The notes under the pieces: generated by a model
The model's database searches: none
Told to the model about the DNA's origin: nothing
The model's input: only the letters and a program-made list of their open reading frames with translations
Assembly: GCA_003222855.1 (NCBI GenBank)
Contig: QHXH01000219.1
Location: 1 to 8,914 of the forward strand
Length of the DNA stretch: 8,914 nucleotides
Source of the DNA: Acidobacteriota bacterium
GTDB lineage: Bacteria; Acidobacteriota; Blastocatellia; Pyrinomonadales; Pyrinomonadaceae
Direction: 5' to 3'
Position numbers and translations under genes: made by a program
Part shown: one piece after another, positions 5,951 through 8,914 of the stretch
How positions within the stretch are numbered: position 1 is the stretch's first letter
How the letters are laid out: every line of letters starts with the position of its first letter

Positions 5951-7003
5951 CTACTCAACAGAAAACTTAAACGACGTCGTGTGCCGATACTGCTCGCCAC
6001 GCCTAAGCACCGTCGTTGGAAAAGACGGCTGATTCGGTGAATCCGGAAAATGCTGGGGCTCAAAACAACAACCTGAGTGCTTTACGTAAACGCGGCCGCC
6101 CTTACCGACAATGCTACCATCCAAAAAATTGCCGGAATAAAACTGCATACCGGGTTGCGTGGTCGAAATTTCCAGGACTCTGCCAGTCGCCGGTTCATAA
6201 ACTGTCGCGGCATTTCTAAACGTTTCGCCCTTCTGCCGTAGAATGAAATTATGATCATAACCGCAGGCAAGGCGCAGTTGCTCGTAACAGTCGTTGATGC
6301 GCTCGCCGATTGCAGTCCGCGAGGTGAAGTCCAGCGGCGTACCTCTTACGTTGCGTATCTCACCGGTAGGAATTAAGCCCTTATCAACCGGAGTGAAAGC
6401 CTCGGCGTTAATGGTCAACTGATGATCGAGCACGGTACCGCCACACGCTAAGTTGAAATAGGAATGGTTCGTTAGATTTACAATCGTGGCCTGGTCGGTG
6501 GTCGCGAAATATTCGATCCGCAATTCGTTTCCGTTTGTGAGCACATACGTCACGATCGTCTCGAGATTCCCCGGATAACCCTCCTCGCCATCCCTGCTCA
6601 GATAGGTGAGCTGAAGACAGGCTGTATCAGAAGCGTGAATTTCCCGCGGGCGCCAAACCACTTTGTCGAAGCCCTTCAAACCGCCATGAAGATGGTTCTC
6701 GCCGTTATTCTTCGCCAGCGAATAAGTGATGCCGTCCAAACAGAATCTTCTATGCGCAATTCGGTTCGCATATCGCCCGATGAGCGCGCCGAAATATCTC
6801 GAGCGGTTCAAATATCTTTCCAGAGTTTCATGGCCGAGTACGACGTCGCCAGGCTGGCCATGGCGATCCGGAACATTGATAGCGGTGATGATGCCGCCGT
6901 AGTTCGTAATCCTTACTTCCATCCCCTGATCGTTGGTCAAAGAGAATAGGCTTACTTCCTCGCCTTCAGGTGTAACGCCAAAGTGATCGCTCGTGATTTT
7001 CAT
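5951..7003 (-). CDS. galM: Aldose 1-epimerase (galactose mutarotase)
   Basis: The 350-residue protein, the usual length for GalM, interconverts alpha and beta anomers of galactose and glucose, supplying alpha-D-galactose to galactokinase in the Leloir pathway. No signal peptide is present, so it is probably cytoplasmic. Landmarks in order are GRYANRI (76-82, with Arg81), NHLHGG (103-108, with His106), NLTNHSYFNL (176-185, with the likely catalytic acid His180), GYDHNF (248-253, Asp250), QPGMQFYSGN (283-292) and CFEPQHFPDSPNQPSFP (313-329, with the likely catalytic base Glu315). These correspond in order and spacing to the active-site residues of characterised galactose mutarotases. The ATG lies 3 bp after the stop of the GH2 gene and has no clear Shine-Dalgarno sequence of its own, which suggests translational coupling. 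The frame is complete, with no sign of damage. Confidence 0.94.
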   Translation of the reverse strand: MKITSDHFGVTPEGEEVSLFSLTNDQGMEVRITNYGGIITAINVPDRHGQPGDVVLGHETLERYLNRSRYFGALIGRYANRIAHRRFCLDGITYSLAKNNGENHLHGGLKGFDKVVWRPREIHASDTACLQLTYLSRDGEEGYPGNLETIVTYVLTNGNELRIEYFATTDQATIVNLTNHSYFNLACGGTVLDHQLTINAEAFTPVDKGLIPTGEIRNVRGTPLDFTSRTAIGERINDCYEQLRLACGYDHNFILRQKGETFRNAATVYEPATGRVLEISTTQPGMQFYSGNFLDGSIVGKGGRVYVKHSGCCFEPQHFPDSPNQPSFPTTVLRRGEQYRHTTSFKFSVE

Positions 7004-7006
7004 GAG

Positions 7007-8914
7007 TTAGATGGCTGGTCGCATAGTTCCTGATTGAGCCGTCACAACTCTCGATGCGGTTTCCAGGCCGGCGCTTTGCGCCTCGATACGAATTTCACCA
7101 GGGCGTTTCAAGGCTTGAACGATCACCATCGCCAGCCCGTTGAAGGCGCTTCTTCGTGCTTCAGTTACAGATGAAGGCTTGTCGGCCTCATGACAACTTG
7201 GATCGCCGTTGCCGACGCCAATTACCCGACCGGGGCCACCAATCTTGAAAGTAATTTCATTGGCTGCGGTTGGCACAGGCAGACCGCGCGCATCGAGAAC
7301 TTCCAGCGCGATCACCGAGACATCTTCCCCGTTGGCAGAAATCCGTGCGCGATCGGGGCGAAGCGCGAGACGTGCCGGCGCTCCGGCCGTTTCCCGTTTA
7401 GTGGTGAGTACGACTCGGCCGTTCTTCGAGCCCCGCGCTTCGATTACCCCCGGTGCAAATTTCACTTTCCATTCGACGTGAGAGTTTTGCTCGACGGTCT
7501 TTGATCCAATACTCGCGCCGTTCAAAAGTAATTCGACGCGATCCAAATTTGTAAAGCACCAGACGACGATCTCCTGACCCTCCTGGCCGCTCCAGTTCCA
7601 ATGCGGAAACAGATGCAGGACCGGCTCAGTGCGCCACCATGATTGATAGTAATAGAAGATATCTTTGGGAAAGCCGCAGGTGTCCAGAATTCCGAAATGC
7701 GAGCTGATGCAGGGCCACGGATAAGGCGATGGCTCGCCGCGATAATCAAAGCCGGTCCAGTTGAACGCGCCGGAGAGAAACGGACGCGCGGCAAAAACCT
7801 TCCACCATCCTTCCGTCGTCGTTGTGTATCCCGGATGATTCACGTCGTAAGCGCTGACGTAACCTTTCGCTTTATCGTCCGCGTAAATACCGCGTGTGAA
7901 ATATTCACTGCCCATTTCCGAGCCGACGGTTGGCAGTTTCGGAAACTTGGCGTGAAAGTCGTCGATGTTCTTACCCGTGCCTGCGCCGCCCTGGCCGCCA
8001 CCACCGGCGTAGTTGAAGCCCATCACGTCAACGACGTTCGTTACACCTCGACCCCAGGCTCCGTTCATCGCGATAGTCACGGGGCGAGTTGGATCGAGAC
8101 TTTTCGTCAAACGCTTCATCGTGGTGACGATTCGCGCGCCGCGCTCAGTGCCTTGCTCGCGCTCTTCATTGCCCAGCGACCAGATAATCACGCTGGGATG
8201 ATTTCGATCGCGGCGAAACAATCGTTCTAACTGGCTCAAGCCTTCCGGGTTCGAAGACATCATCCGCGTCTCGTCCATCACGAGCATGCCGAGGCGATCG
8301 CACGCGTCCAGGAGTTCGGGCGTCGGCGGATTATGCGAGGTGCGATAAGCGTTCGAGCCCATCTCTTTCAACCGCTCGATGCGAAAGTCCTGAATCCGAT
8401 CGGGCAGCGCCGATCCAACGCCCGCATGATCCTGATGATTGCAGGTGCCTTTGATCTTTACCGGCTGGTCGTTAAGAAAGAACCCCTTGCCGGCGTCGAA
8501 TCGAACCTTGCGAATGCCGAGCGTTGTTTCTTCACGATCCGTGACAACGCCGTTGCTTTCAATCGTCGTGATCGCGCGATAAAGATTTGGGTGATCAACT
8601 GACCAGAGCGATGGGTGACTTACGTTCGTTTGAGATTCAAACTTGTAGGTGGTCCAGGCAGGGGTTGTCGCCGGCCGTGTTTGGGCTGATGCGATTACTC
8701 TGCCTTCGTCATTTACGATCTGCGAGAGGACGCGGCAAGTCCGATCCTGATCGGCATCGTTCTCAACTTCAGTCGAGATGTAGACCACCGCCGTCTGCCC
8801 ACGCACTTCGGATCTGACGAAGGTTCCCCACTGGGCCACATGCAGCGGATCGGTTTTCGCTAACCACACGTGGCGATAGATTCCTGCGCCTTCATAAAAC
8901 CAGCCTTCGCCGAG
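7007..8914 (-). CDS. GH2 beta-galactosidase-type glycoside hydrolase (5' end off the window)
   Basis: The frame is open through the right edge: 635 residues are visible and the N-terminus is missing. A GTG at 8869 is an internal valine, since the codons before it read GEGWFYEGAGIYRH, a conserved GH2 sugar-binding-domain motif. Numbering from the first visible codon: end of the sugar-binding domain (1-30), Ig-like domain (about 35-135), TIM barrel (about 138-430) with MGSNAYRTSHNPP and DRNHPSVIIWSLGNEE, in which Glu250 is the acid/base, and VGSEMGSEY, in which Glu333 is the likely nucleophile. Then comes a DUF4982-like beta domain (about 440-510, WCFTNLDRVELLLNG), and a C-terminal Ig/invasin-like domain (about 515-625). 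The order fits the longer GH2 beta-galactosidases common in plant-polysaccharide degraders. Beta-galactosidase is favoured by the neighbouring galM and GH27 genes, but GH2 also covers glucuronidase and mannosidase activities. A glycine-rich loop (about 304-314) precedes the nucleophile strand. Export cannot be judged without the N-terminus. Confidence 0.92.
   Translation of the reverse strand, partial: LGEGWFYEGAGIYRHVWLAKTDPLHVAQWGTFVRSEVRGQTAVVYISTEVENDADQDRTCRVLSQIVNDEGRVIASAQTRPATTPAWTTYKFESQTNVSHPSLWSVDHPNLYRAITTIESNGVVTDREETTLGIRKVRFDAGKGFFLNDQPVKIKGTCNHQDHAGVGSALPDRIQDFRIERLKEMGSNAYRTSHNPPTPELLDACDRLGMLVMDETRMMSSNPEGLSQLERLFRRDRNHPSVIIWSLGNEEREQGTERGARIVTTMKRLTKSLDPTRPVTIAMNGAWGRGVTNVVDVMGFNYAGGGGQGGAGTGKNIDDFHAKFPKLPTVGSEMGSEYFTRGIYADDKAKGYVSAYDVNHPGYTTTTEGWWKVFAARPFLSGAFNWTGFDYRGEPSPYPWPCISSHFGILDTCGFPKDIFYYYQSWWRTEPVLHLFPHWNWSGQEGQEIVVWCFTNLDRVELLLNGASIGSKTVEQNSHVEWKVKFAPGVIEARGSKNGRVVLTTKRETAGAPARLALRPDRARISANGEDVSVIALEVLDARGLPVPTAANEITFKIGGPGRVIGVGNGDPSCHEADKPSSVTEARRSAFNGLAMVIVQALKRPGEIRIEAQSAGLETASRVVTAQSGTMRPAI

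Noticed and set aside
7643..8230. A 195-residue frame on the + strand opposite the GH2 gene
   Set aside because: It lies antisense to the conserved GH2 barrel and has no recognisable features.
8867..8869. GTG as a possible start of the GH2 protein
   Set aside because: The frame continues upstream with a conserved GH2 motif (GAGIYRH), so the codon is an internal valine and the gene is cut by the window edge.

Overview
The window looks like a chromosomal contig from a free-living, Gram-negative-type bacterium of moderate GC. The best guess is Acidobacteriota (Blastocatellia/Pyrinomonadales-like), with Verrucomicrobiota as the alternative. This rests on the mixture of housekeeping genes with exported glycoside hydrolases and on palindromic intergenic repeats that resemble, from memory, repeats of those phyla. 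No rRNA or other phylogenetic marker is present, so the assignment is an inference.

Layout. The left part is on the + strand: the C-terminal end of a parvulin-type peptidyl-prolyl isomerase (to 569), two hairpins including a good intrinsic terminator, a 73-bp REP-like inverted repeat (670-742), a complete ABC-F ATPase (756-2753), a small secreted collagen-like protein (2926-3552) and a tRNA-Val(GAC) (3761-3836). The right part is on the - strand. In transcription order it holds a GH2 beta-galactosidase-type enzyme (5' end beyond the right edge, to 7007), an aldose 1-epimerase (galM, 7003-5951) and a GH27 alpha-galactosidase (5576-4035). A 374-bp repeat-filled spacer lies between galM and the GH27 gene.

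How the genes fit together. The three right-hand genes form a plausible galactoside-use cluster. The GH2 and GH27 enzymes would release galactose from beta- and alpha-galactosides. The mutarotase would convert beta-D-galactose to the alpha anomer used by galactokinase. GH2 and galM are separated by only 3 bp and are almost certainly co-transcribed. The GH27 gene has its own ribosome binding site and may be expressed separately. The left-hand genes (folding catalyst, ribosome-associated ATPase, collagen-like exported protein, tRNA) show no functional link to the sugar genes.

I found no undescribed multi-gene system. The points most worth a second look are a repeat-like segment read in frame inside the ABC-F protein, a tRNA with C instead of U at position 33, nested inverted repeats in two intergenic regions, a collagen tract apparently built by duplication of a four-triplet block, and a glycine-rich insertion close to the GH2 active site.
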